Assembly: GCF_020400825.1 (NCBI RefSeq) | Contig: NZ_JAINVH010000014.1 | Coordinates: forward strand, 62,001-126,000 | Reading direction: 5' to 3' | From: Streptomyces sp. HPF1205 | GTDB taxonomy: Bacteria; Actinomycetota; Actinomycetes; Streptomycetales; Streptomycetaceae | DNA length: 64,000 bases | Shown here: in pieces, positions 16,492 to 23,432 of the stretch | Layout of the letters: each line of letters begins with the position of its first letter | Position numbering within the stretch: the stretch's first letter is position 1 | Program-made: the position numbers and the translations under genes | The notes under the pieces: model-generated | Database searches by the model: none | The model's input: the letters and a program-made list of their open reading frames with translations, nothing else | Told to the model about the DNA's origin: nothing

Positions 16492-16656
16492 ATGTACGGA
16501 AGAGTCGTCGGCGCCGGCACCACGGGAACGGCGGGTGCCACGCTCGCCGCCACCGGCGTGTGGATGCACAGCGTGGCGCTGTTCGTGGCCGCCACCACCC
16601 TGGTCACCGCGGGCCTGGCCCTGGTCAAGCTGGCGCCGCGCCGCCGGACCCGCTGA
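16492..16656 (+). CDS. 54-aa membrane protein
   Basis: Small protein starting MYGRVVGAGTTG with two short hydrophobic stretches (GTAGATLAATGVWMHSVALF and VAATTLVTAGLALVKL) and a basic tail (APRRRTR). The start has an excellent AGGAGGAGACGT ribosome site, which is the main reason to call so short a frame. Same strand as and 150 bp after the glycosyltransferase, so possibly co-transcribed; a strong stem-loop follows. Function unknown. Confidence 0.75.
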   Translation: MYGRVVGAGTTGTAGATLAATGVWMHSVALFVAATTLVTAGLALVKLAPRRRTR

Positions 16657-16668
16657 GACCGGTCGGTC

Positions 16669-16710
16669 ACGACGAAGCGGGCCGGCGTCCTCGCCGGCCC
16701 GCTTCGTCGT
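16669..16710. terminator. Bidirectional intrinsic terminator
   Basis: Perfect 19-bp inverted repeat (16669-16687 with 16692-16710), 4-nt loop, between the convergent 54-aa gene and guaB. Confidence 0.9.
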
Positions 16711-16720
16711 TCGACCCTGG

Positions 16721-18220
16721 TCAGCCGTGGTAGTTGGGCGCCTCGACCGTCAGCTGGATGTCGTGGGGGTGCGACTCCTTGAGCCCGGCCGCGGTGATCC
16801 GCACGAAGCGGCCCTTGGTCTCCATCTCGGCGATGGTCGCCGCGCCCACGTACCCCATGGTCTGGCGCAGGCCGCCGACGAGCTGGTGCAGGACGGCGGA
16901 CAGCGGGCCGCGGTAGGGCACCTGCCCCTCGACGCCCTCGGGCACGAGCTTGTCGTCGCTGGCGACCTCTGCCTGGAAGTACCGGTCCTTGGAGTACGAG
17001 CGGCCCTGCCCGCGGGACTGCATCGCGCCGAGCGAGCCCATGCCGCGGTACGACTTGAACTGCTTGCCGTTGATGAACAGCAGCTCGCCCGGGGACTCCT
17101 CGCAGCCGGCCAGCAGGCTGCCCAGCATCACCGTGCTCGCGCCGGCCGCCAGCGCCTTGCCGATGTCGCCGGAGTACTGCAGGCCGCCGTCGCCGATCAC
17201 CGGGACGCCCGCGTCGCGGCAGGCCTGCGCGGCCTCGTAGATCGCGGTGACCTGCGGGACGCCGATGCCGGCCACCACGCGGGTGGTGCAGATGGAGCCG
17301 GGGCCGACGCCGACCTTGACGCCGTCCACGCCCGCGTCGATCAGCGCCTGGGCGCCGTCCCGGGTGGCGATGTTGCCGCCGATGACGTCCACCGGGACGT
17401 TCGACTTGATCTTGGCCATCCAGTTCAGCGCGTTGCTGTTGTGGCCGTGCGAGGTGTCCACGACCAGGAAGTCGACGCCCGCGCCGACCAGAGCCTGGGC
17501 CCGGTCCAGCGCCTCGGGGCTGGCGCCCACCGCGGCGCCGACCACCAGCCGGCCGTCCTTGTCCTTGGCCGCCCGCGGGTACTGCTCCGCCTTCACGAAG
17601 TCCTTGACGGTGATCAGGCCCTTGAGCCGGCCCTCGTCGTCGACCAGCGGCAGCTTCTCGATCTTGTGGCGGCGCAGCAGCTCCATCGCGTCCGTGCCGG
17701 AGATGCCGACCTTGCCGGTGACCAGCGGCATCGGGGTCATGACCTCGCGGACCTGGCGGGACCGGTCGTTCTCGAAGGCCATGTCGCGGTTGGTGACGAT
17801 GCCCAGCAGCCGCCCGTTCGCGTCGGTGACCGGCACTCCGCTGATCCGGAACCGCGCGCACAGCGCGTCGGCCTCGCCGAGCGTGGCCTCCGGGCGGACC
17901 GTGATCGGGTCGGTGACCATGCCGGACTCGGAACGCTTGACCAGGTCGACCTGGGCCACCTGGTCCTCGATCGACAGGTTGCGGTGCAGGACGCCCACGC
18001 CGCCCTGCCGGGCCATCGCGATCGCCATGCGGGCCTCGGTGACCTTGTCCATGGCCGCGGACAGCAGCGGGATGTTCACCCGCACGTTGCGCGAGACCAG
18101 CGAGGAGGTGTCGACCTGGTTCGGCAGGACCTCCGACGCACCGGGCAGCAGCAGCACATCGTCGTAGGTCAGCCCGAGTGTGGCGAACTTCTCGGCTACT
18201 CCGTCGGCGTTCAGCGACAT
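16721..18220 (-). CDS. guaB: Inosine-5'-monophosphate dehydrogenase
   Basis: Rate-limiting step of GMP synthesis (IMP + NAD to XMP). 499 aa from the ATG at 18220 (MSLNADGVAEKF), preceded by GGAAGGTGTC; an upstream in-frame ATG at 18259 is less likely. The barrel is interrupted by two CBS motifs (DPITVRPEATLGEADAL; VREVMTPMPLVTG). The catalytic loop GVGPGSICTTR contains the nucleophilic Cys, and NGKQFKSYRGMGSLGAM and the flap (SRGQGRSYSKDRYFQ) are intact. Contrast with the Cys-less GuaB3 paralogue at 13772-14896. Confidence 0.97.
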   Translation of the reverse strand: MSLNADGVAEKFATLGLTYDDVLLLPGASEVLPNQVDTSSLVSRNVRVNIPLLSAAMDKVTEARMAIAMARQGGVGVLHRNLSIEDQVAQVDLVKRSESGMVTDPITVRPEATLGEADALCARFRISGVPVTDANGRLLGIVTNRDMAFENDRSRQVREVMTPMPLVTGKVGISGTDAMELLRRHKIEKLPLVDDEGRLKGLITVKDFVKAEQYPRAAKDKDGRLVVGAAVGASPEALDRAQALVGAGVDFLVVDTSHGHNSNALNWMAKIKSNVPVDVIGGNIATRDGAQALIDAGVDGVKVGVGPGSICTTRVVAGIGVPQVTAIYEAAQACRDAGVPVIGDGGLQYSGDIGKALAAGASTVMLGSLLAGCEESPGELLFINGKQFKSYRGMGSLGAMQSRGQGRSYSKDRYFQAEVASDDKLVPEGVEGQVPYRGPLSAVLHQLVGGLRQTMGYVGAATIAEMETKGRFVRITAAGLKESHPHDIQLTVEAPNYHG

Positions 18221-18348
18221 GACACCTTCCCGAATGGTCTTGCCCGGTGAGTTGTTCAATGGTAGTGGCTGAGCCGCTATTCCCCGGACCGATCACTGTG
18301 GGCAAGGCCGCACGCGGGCGGAGGCCGTTCCCGACCGCGTGCGCGGAG

Positions 18349-18430
18349 CCGCACGCACGGCTGTACGTACGGCCGCAAAGCGCGGGCGCGGGGCCGCACG
18401 CACGGGCTGTACGTACGGCCGCAAGGCGCG
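18349..18430. repeat. Direct repeat, two copies of about 36 nt
   Basis: 18349-18384 and 18394-18430 are nearly identical (one insertion, one substitution), 45 bp apart start to start. Each contains GCTGTACGTACGGCC, itself close to a palindrome around GTACGTAC. They lie between the end of the ECF sigma gene and guaB, both on the minus strand, so they could belong to the guaB upstream region or the sigma-gene 3' region. Confidence 0.8.
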
Positions 18431-18457
18431 AACGCACGGCGCGGACGGCCCGCGCGT

Positions 18458-19063
18458 CTACGCCGTCAGGCCGCGGGTGTCCGCCGCGCTCTCCTCGGCG
18501 ATCGCCCGCAGCCGGCTGAGCGCGCGGTGCTGGGCGACCCGCACCGCCCCCGGCGACATCCCGAGCACCCGGCCGGTCTCCTCGGCGCTCAGCCCGACGG
18601 CGACCCGCAGCAGCACGAGTTCGCGCAGGTGCCCGGGCAGCCGGTCGAGCAGCTTCTTGGCCCAGGCCGCGTCGCTGTTGAGCAGCGCCCGCTCCTCGGG
18701 ACCCAGCGAGTCGTCCGGCGTCTCGGGCATCTCGTCGGACGGGACCGCGGTGGAACCGGGGCCGCGCATGGCGGCGCGCTGGAGGTCGGCGACCTTGTGG
18801 GCGGCGATGGAGACGACGAACGCCTCGAACGGCCGCCCCAGGTCCCGGTAGCGCGGCAGGGCGCACAGCACCGCGAGGCAGACCTCCTGGGCGAGGTCGT
18901 CGACGAAGTGCCGCGCGTCACCGGGCAGCCGGGACAACTTGGTCCGGCAGTACCTCTCGGCGAGCGGATGGACATGCGCGAGCAGTTCGTGCGTGGCCCG
19001 CGGGTCGCCGTCCACCGCGCGGCGAACGAGCGCACCAATGGCCGGGGTGTCGTCGTCGCGCAT
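18458..19063 (-). CDS. ECF-type RNA polymerase sigma factor (ShbA/SigD-like)
   Basis: About 201 aa from the ATG at 19063 (MRDDDTPAIGALVRRAVDGD); a longer form from 19198 is possible because the upstream frame is open. Region 2 is visible as DDLAQEVCLAVLCALPRY with FEAFVVSIAAHKVADLQR (core binding and -10 recognition). Region 4 is LPGHLRELVLLRVAVGLSAE plus MSPGAVRVAQHRALSRLR (helix-turn-helix). Position next to bldM matches the Streptomyces ECF factor annotated SigD, which I believe is the ShbA factor reported to drive hrdB in S. griseus. The ShbA link is from memory. No anti-sigma gene adjoins it. Confidence 0.85.
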   Translation of the reverse strand: MRDDDTPAIGALVRRAVDGDPRATHELLAHVHPLAERYCRTKLSRLPGDARHFVDDLAQEVCLAVLCALPRYRDLGRPFEAFVVSIAAHKVADLQRAAMRGPGSTAVPSDEMPETPDDSLGPEERALLNSDAAWAKKLLDRLPGHLRELVLLRVAVGLSAEETGRVLGMSPGAVRVAQHRALSRLRAIAEESAADTRGLTA

Positions 19064-19322
19064 CCACCCATGGTGCCTCGCCGCCGGACGTTCCGCCGCA
19101 TCGCGGTCGGACTTCTGCACCGAAGCGTTATGAGCGGCCGTGGCCGTCGCTGTCATCTCCGCCATATGAGGCCCCCGCCGATCCCCGAGGAAGTCCATAC
19201 CTCAAGCATGCGTCCTCCCCCGGGAAACCGAGGACTCCCCGCCGACATCACCGCGCCGCGCACCGTGCTCCGCACCGCGCGGCGCGGCCCGCGCACCGGA
19301 CCGCACGGGTCCGGAACCCGGG

Positions 19323-19934
19323 TCAGCGGACCAGGCCCCAGCGGAAGCCGAGCGCCACCGCGTGCGCCCGGTCGGAGGCGCCGAGCTTCTTGAACAGCCG
19401 CCTGGCGTGCGTCTTGACGGTGTCCTCCGACAGGAACAACTCGCGGCCGATCTCCGCGTTGGACCGCCCGTGGCTCATGCCCTCCAGCACCTGGATCTCC
19501 CGGGCGGTGAGGGTGGGCGCGGCGCCCATCTCGGCCGAGCGCAGCCGGCGGGGGGCGAGCCGCCAGGTGGGGTCGGCCAGCGCCTGCGTCACGGTGGCCC
19601 GCAACTCGGCCCGCGAGGCGTCCTTGTGCAGGTAGCCCCGGGCGCCGGCCGCGACGGCGAGCGCGACCCCGTCGAGGTCCTCGGCCACGGTGAGCATGAT
19701 GATGCGGGCGCCGGGGTCGGCGGACAGCAGCCGCCGTACCGTCTCCACGCCGCCCAGGCCGGGCATCCGGACGTCCATCAGGATGAGGTCCGAGCGGTCG
19801 GCCCCCCAGCGGCGGAGGACCTCCTCGCCGTTGGCCGCGGTGGTTACGCGCTCGACGCCGGGCACGGTCGCCACCGCCCTGCGCAGGGCCTCTCGGGCGA
19901 GCGGGGAGTCGTCGCAGACGAGGACGGATGTCAT
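19323..19934 (-). CDS. bldM: BldM, atypical response regulator of sporulation
   Basis: 203-aa NarL/FixJ-type regulator required for aerial growth and sporulation. The receiver domain (1-120) has D8, D9 and D54 (LILMDVRMPG), and the LuxR-type helix-turn-helix is TLTAREIQVLEGMSHGRS to EDTVKTHARRLFKKLGASD. By memory it is almost identical to S. coelicolor BldM, which acts without phosphorylation at D54, as a homodimer and as a heterodimer with WhiI. The ATG at 19934 gives that length; the upstream extension to 20000 is rejected. A sigma-BldN promoter lies 131-158 bp upstream and whiD is divergent. Confidence 0.97.
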   Translation of the reverse strand: MTSVLVCDDSPLAREALRRAVATVPGVERVTTAANGEEVLRRWGADRSDLILMDVRMPGLGGVETVRRLLSADPGARIIMLTVAEDLDGVALAVAAGARGYLHKDASRAELRATVTQALADPTWRLAPRRLRSAEMGAAPTLTAREIQVLEGMSHGRSNAEIGRELFLSEDTVKTHARRLFKKLGASDRAHAVALGFRWGLVR

Positions 19935-20064
19935 GGCCGCCCTCCGCAGCAGAACCGCGTCACGTTGTGCCTCCAGGCTGTACGAAGTACGAATCTTCAC
20001 CGGTGGGGCCGACGGCTCGGGCAGGCGCCCGAATCGGACGTTCCGCCGACCGCTTCCGCCTCAC

Positions 20065-20092
20065 TCAACGACCCTCACCCGAAAGAGTTACG
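20065..20092 (-). promoter_or_regulatory. Sigma-BldN promoter of bldM
   Basis: On the minus strand CGTAAC (20092-20087) and CGTTGA (20070-20065) are separated by exactly 16 bp. This is the known sigma-BldN consensus CGTAAC-N16-CGTTGA, at the expected position upstream of bldM. It predicts a leader of about 120 nt. Confidence 0.9.
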
Positions 20093-20325
20093 GGATTGGG
20101 GCGGCGCGATCGGCACTCTACGTGATCATGCGCGTACTGATCACTCACGCCGCAGGTCAGCGCGCGTGGCAGCCGGGTGACGCGGGTGGTTTCGGGAGTT
20201 CGCGGGGGGCGCGTGGAGCGGCGAACGCACGCGGTGCGGCGCCCGTTGAGCGCCGAGACCGGGGGTTTATGCCGGAGTTGGAAGATGTCTGCCTGTTTGG
20301 CCGCTCTTTTCTGGTGTGCGGGCTA

Positions 20326-20380
20326 ATCGCCGCTAGATTGGCGATGAGTCATATTTACATCTACTACGACAGTAGATGTA
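20326..20380. promoter_or_regulatory. Inverted repeats upstream of whiD
   Basis: A perfect 10-bp inverted repeat, TACATCTACT (20356-20365) and AGTAGATGTA (20371-20380) with a 5-nt centre, lies 54 bp before the whiD start in locally AT-richer DNA. A smaller pair, ATCGCC (20326-20331)/GGCGAT (20340-20345), sits just upstream. They could be operators for a developmental regulator or a leader hairpin. The 499-bp bldM-whiD gap otherwise holds only the sigma-BldN promoter that I can name. Confidence 0.6.
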
Positions 20381-20433
20381 CGGTCGAGAGGTCGAAGCCT
20401 CCGACCATCCCGCACCCTCCGAGGGGATCAGCA

Positions 20434-21081
20434 ATGGCAGACTTCTCCCGCCTTCCCGGCCCCAACGCGGACCTGTGGGACTGGCAGCTCGTGGCCGCCT
20501 GCCGCGGCGTCGACAGCTCGTTGTTCTTCCACCCGGAGGGCGAGCGCGGGGCCGCCCGCAGCGCGCGGGAGGCCGCCGCGAAGGAGGTGTGCATGCGCTG
20601 CCCGGTACGGGCCGAGTGCGCCACCCACGCCCTGGCGGTGCGGGAGCCGTACGGCGTGTGGGGCGGGCTGACCGAGGACGAGCGGGAGGCCATGATGGGC
20701 CGCTCGCGCCACCGCGGCACGGAGGCGCACGACGCGGACCACGAGGAGGCCGGGCACGACGCGCACCACCCGCGCATGCGCCACCGCGCGCACGAGCACG
20801 ACCCGGATTTCGACCCCGATTTCGATGCGGATTTCGGCCCGGATTTCGACTTCGAGCCGGACGACGACCACGATCCGCGGCGCGAGCACGTCCGCGACCA
20901 CCCGCACGACCGCGTGCACGAGCACACGCACGACCACGGGCACGACCACGGGCACACGCACGACCACGGGCACGACCGGGCGCACGACCGCCCGTACGAC
21001 CGCCCGTACGACCGGGCACGCGACCACGGGCACGAGCACCCGCACGAGCACGCGCAGGAGCACCAGCACGCACGCCGTTGA
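20434..21081 (+). CDS. whiD: WhiD (Wbl iron-sulfur regulator) with long His/Asp-rich C-terminal extension
   Basis: Wbl protein needed for spore maturation; binds a [4Fe-4S] cluster and is expected to act with the principal sigma factor. ATG at 20434 has GAGGGG upstream. The core (1-93) matches S. coelicolor WhiD: MADFSRLPGPNADLWDWQL, four cluster Cys at 23, 53, 56 and 62 (VCMRCPVRAEC) and the EPYGVWGGLTEDER turn. WhiD is normally about 112 aa; this one has 215. Residues 96-215 contain about 30 His and 25 Asp, with DPDFDPDFDADFGPDFDF near 123-140 and HDHGHDHGHTHDHGHD near 166-181. The tail is encoded by purine/GC-rich tandem repeats and has no stop or frameshift. Divergent from bldM. Confidence 0.93.
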   Translation: MADFSRLPGPNADLWDWQLVAACRGVDSSLFFHPEGERGAARSAREAAAKEVCMRCPVRAECATHALAVREPYGVWGGLTEDEREAMMGRSRHRGTEAHDADHEEAGHDAHHPRMRHRAHEHDPDFDPDFDADFGPDFDFEPDDDHDPRREHVRDHPHDRVHEHTHDHGHDHGHTHDHGHDRAHDRPYDRPYDRARDHGHEHPHEHAQEHQHARR

Positions 21082-21144
21082 CCGGCACCCGCGGCCGTCG
21101 TCGTCGAAGAATCGATTCTGCCGCCAACCCCTCCCCCCTCGGCC

Positions 21145-22059
21145 TCATTTCCCCTGCCGCAGCGCCGCCCGCGCCAGCCTGGCCAGCATCATGTCCACCG
21201 CCGGGACGTGCGCGAGATCGGGCAGCGTGAGGGCGACCACCTCGCGCTCGACGGCCGGCAGCAGCTCCACCACCCCGACGCCTCTGGCCCGCACCGCCTC
21301 CAGGGCGAGTTCCGGCAGCACCGCCACCCCCAGGCCCGCCGCGACCAGGCCGACCACGGCCGGATAGTCGTCGGTGGCGAAGTCGATGCGGGGCGTGAAC
21401 CCGGCGCGTTCGCACAGCTCGACCAGGTGGCGGCGGCAGCGCGGGCAGCCGGCGATCCACTGCTCGCCCGCGAGTTCGCCGATCACCGCACCGCCCTCGC
21501 GCCCGGCCAGCGGGTGCCCGTCGGGCACCAGGCCGACCAGCCGGTCGGTCAGCAGCGGCCGCACCACCAGGTCGTCCCACGACTCCTCGCCGGGCGTGGG
21601 CAGGTCCACGTAGCGGAAGGCGAGCGTGATGTCGCAGTCGCCGGCCCGCAGCATCTCCACCGAGCGCGGCGGCTCCGCCTCGACCAGCGAGACCTTGGTC
21701 CCCGGGTGGTGCGCGCGCATGTCGGCGACCGCGTCGGGGACGATCGTGGAACTGCCCGAGGGGAACGACGTCAGCCGCACCCGCCCCGCCCGCAGGCCCG
21801 CGATCGCCGCCACCTCCTCCTCCGCGGCCGTCAGCCCGGCCAGGATGCCCGCCGCGTGCCTGACCAGCGCCTCGCCGGCTTGCGTCAGCCGCATCTCCCG
21901 GGCGCCGCGGACCAGCAGCGGGGTGCCCGCGGCGCTTTCCAGCGCCTTCATCTGCTGGCTGACGGCGGGCTGGGTGAAGCCCAGTTCGCGGGCGGCGGCG
22001 GAGAACGATCCGGTGCGCGCCACCGCGCGCAGCACCCGGAGGTGACGAGCTTCGAACAT
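21145..22059 (-). CDS. LysR-family transcriptional regulator
   Basis: 304 aa. N-terminal winged helix-turn-helix (MFEARHLRVLRAVARTGSFS, ELGFTQPAVSQQMKALES) and a periplasmic-binding-protein-like effector domain. The effector domain has an unusual GCPRCRRHLVELCERAG segment containing three Cys (CPRC plus one more), which could sense redox state or metal. Divergent from the class V aminotransferase, with an LTTR-type operator in the 83-bp gap, so it probably controls that gene and itself. Effector unknown. Confidence 0.92.
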   Translation of the reverse strand: MFEARHLRVLRAVARTGSFSAAARELGFTQPAVSQQMKALESAAGTPLLVRGAREMRLTQAGEALVRHAAGILAGLTAAEEEVAAIAGLRAGRVRLTSFPSGSSTIVPDAVADMRAHHPGTKVSLVEAEPPRSVEMLRAGDCDITLAFRYVDLPTPGEESWDDLVVRPLLTDRLVGLVPDGHPLAGREGGAVIGELAGEQWIAGCPRCRRHLVELCERAGFTPRIDFATDDYPAVVGLVAAGLGVAVLPELALEAVRARGVGVVELLPAVEREVVALTLPDLAHVPAVDMMLARLARAALRQGK

Positions 22060-22068
22060 GGTCCAACC

Positions 22069-22083
22069 ATAAGCGATTCTTAG
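22069..22083. promoter_or_regulatory. LysR-type operator (TAAG-N5-CTTA)
   Basis: ATAAGCGATTCTTAG contains the dyad TAAG-N5-CTTA, which fits the T-N11-A LTTR box. It lies 10 bp upstream of the lysR start codon and 60 bp from the divergent aminotransferase start. Confidence 0.65.
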
Positions 22084-22112
22084 GGGTACCCGACAAATAT
22101 CCGCAATGGACT

Positions 22113-22143
22113 TTGAGGTCAGGGCGGCTCAGGCTTGAGGTCA
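22113..22143 (+). repeat. Direct repeat TTGAGGTCA overlapping a start codon
   Basis: TTGAGGTCA occurs at 22113-22121 and 22135-22143, 22 bp apart (two helical turns). The second copy ends in the A of the predicted aminotransferase ATG. It may be a regulator site or a local duplication carrying a GAGG ribosome site. Confidence 0.55.
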
Positions 22144-23312
22144 TGGAGATGGAAGCGCGGACGGAAACGCAGACGGCGACGGAGACGGCGGCAGCGGCGG
22201 CAGCAGCAGCAGCAGCGGGGACGGCGGCAGCGGCGACGGCGGGGACGGCGCAGGCGCCCTCCTTCGCGGCGGTCCAGGCGGCGGAGTACCCGGACGTGCC
22301 CGCCGGCTACCTCAACACGGCGGCGCTGGGACTCGCCCCGGCCCGTACGGTCGCGGCCCTGCGGCAGGCGCTGGACGCCATGGCGGCGGGACGGCCGGAC
22401 GTGGACACCTATGAGGAGGCGGTCGCCGCGAGCAGGGCCTCGTACGCCCGGATCACCGGGGTGCCCGTGGAGCGCGTGGCGCTGGCCTCGACGGTGGCCG
22501 AGAGCGTGGGGCTGATCGCGGCGGCGCTCCCGCGGGGAGCCGAGGTGGTGGTGCCGGAGGGCGACTTCAGCTCCCTGGTGCACCCCTTCGCCGGCCGGGG
22601 CGGGCTGGACCTGCGGATCGTGCCGCTGGACCGGGTCGCCGAGGCGGTACGGGGGCGTACGGCGCTGGTCGCGGTCAGCGCGGCGCAGTCGGCGGACGGG
22701 CGGGTCGCCGACCTGGCCGCGATCCGCGAGGCCGCGGCCGCGCACGGGGCGCGGGTGCTGGTCGACGCCACCCAGGCGGTGGGGTGGCTGCCGCTGCGGG
22801 CCGGCGACTACGACTACGTGGTCTGCCACGCCTACAAGTGGCTGCTCAGCCCGCACGGGGCGTGCTTCCTGACGGTGCGGGAGGAGGCGGAGGGGACGCT
22901 GGCCACCGGGTTCGCCGGGTGGTACGCGGGCGAGGACCCCTGGCGGTCCTGCTACGGGCCGATCGAGCGGCTCGCCCCGGGAGCCAGGCGGTTCGACGCG
23001 CGCCCGGCCTACCTGCCCTTCGTCGGCGCGGCGGCCTCGCTGAGCCTGATCGAGGAACTCACCGTCGAGGCGGTCCGGGCGCACGACCTCGCCCTGGCGG
23101 ACCGCCTGCGCACGGGGCTCGCGTCCTTGGGCTACGCGCCCGTCCCGGGCCCCTCGGCGATCGTCTGCGCCACCGCCTACCCCTCGTCCGCGCCCGACCG
23201 GCTCACCCGCGCGGGCATCGGCTTCTCCCTGCGGGCGGGCTCGCTCCGGTTCTCGCCGCACCTCCACAATTCGCCCGCCGACGTCGACCGGGCCCTGAAC
23301 GCCCTCGCCTGA
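22143..23312 (+). CDS. Class V aminotransferase family protein (PLP-dependent)
   Basis: 389-aa protein of the cysteine-desulfurase/isopenicillin-N-epimerase-like fold. PLP motifs: LASTVAESVGLIAAALP (phosphate contact region), VLVDATQAVGWLPL (Asp for the pyridine N) and CHAYKWLLSPHG (Schiff-base Lys). Residues about 8-38 are an Ala/Thr run (TETAAAAAAAAAAGTAAAAT) from GCG/GCA repeats and are probably not part of the fold. ATG at 22143 is used; ATG at 22149 is equally possible. Likely regulated by the divergent LysR protein. Substrate unknown. Confidence 0.85.
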   Translation: MEMEARTETQTATETAAAAAAAAAAGTAAAATAGTAQAPSFAAVQAAEYPDVPAGYLNTAALGLAPARTVAALRQALDAMAAGRPDVDTYEEAVAASRASYARITGVPVERVALASTVAESVGLIAAALPRGAEVVVPEGDFSSLVHPFAGRGGLDLRIVPLDRVAEAVRGRTALVAVSAAQSADGRVADLAAIREAAAAHGARVLVDATQAVGWLPLRAGDYDYVVCHAYKWLLSPHGACFLTVREEAEGTLATGFAGWYAGEDPWRSCYGPIERLAPGARRFDARPAYLPFVGAAASLSLIEELTVEAVRAHDLALADRLRTGLASLGYAPVPGPSAIVCATAYPSSAPDRLTRAGIGFSLRAGSLRFSPHLHNSPADVDRALNALA

Positions 23313-23333
23313 GCCGCCCGCGGACCGCGGACC

Positions 23334-23361
23334 GTGGACCCGTGGACCCGTGGACCCGTGG
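23334..23361. repeat. 8-nt tandem repeat GTGGACCC
   Basis: Three and a half perfect copies of GTGGACCC immediately after the aminotransferase gene, in a 120-bp gap before the GNAT gene. Confidence 0.85.
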
Positions 23362-23432
23362 AGCCTCGAATGTGCCGCGCCGCGGCGGGAAATTGCGTGG
23401 TCGGCGGGCGACGGGGGTGCTGGAATGCCCCG

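Noticed and set aside
19690..20433. Upstream extension of the whiD frame
   Set aside because: It crosses bldM antisense and the promoter region; WhiD identity begins exactly at 20434.
20713..21081. Frameshift or sequencing error as the cause of the WhiD tail
   Set aside because: The His/Asp composition is kept to the stop with GAC/CAC codon use, and the neighbouring frames give Arg/Thr-rich or Val-rich shadows; an error would not give so regular a tail. Still worth resequencing.
20333..22144. Long minus-strand frame opposite whiD with Arg/Gly repeats
   Set aside because: It is the reverse complement of the His/Asp codons (GTG/GTC become Val or Arg-rich runs); the lysR frame and whiD explain the region.
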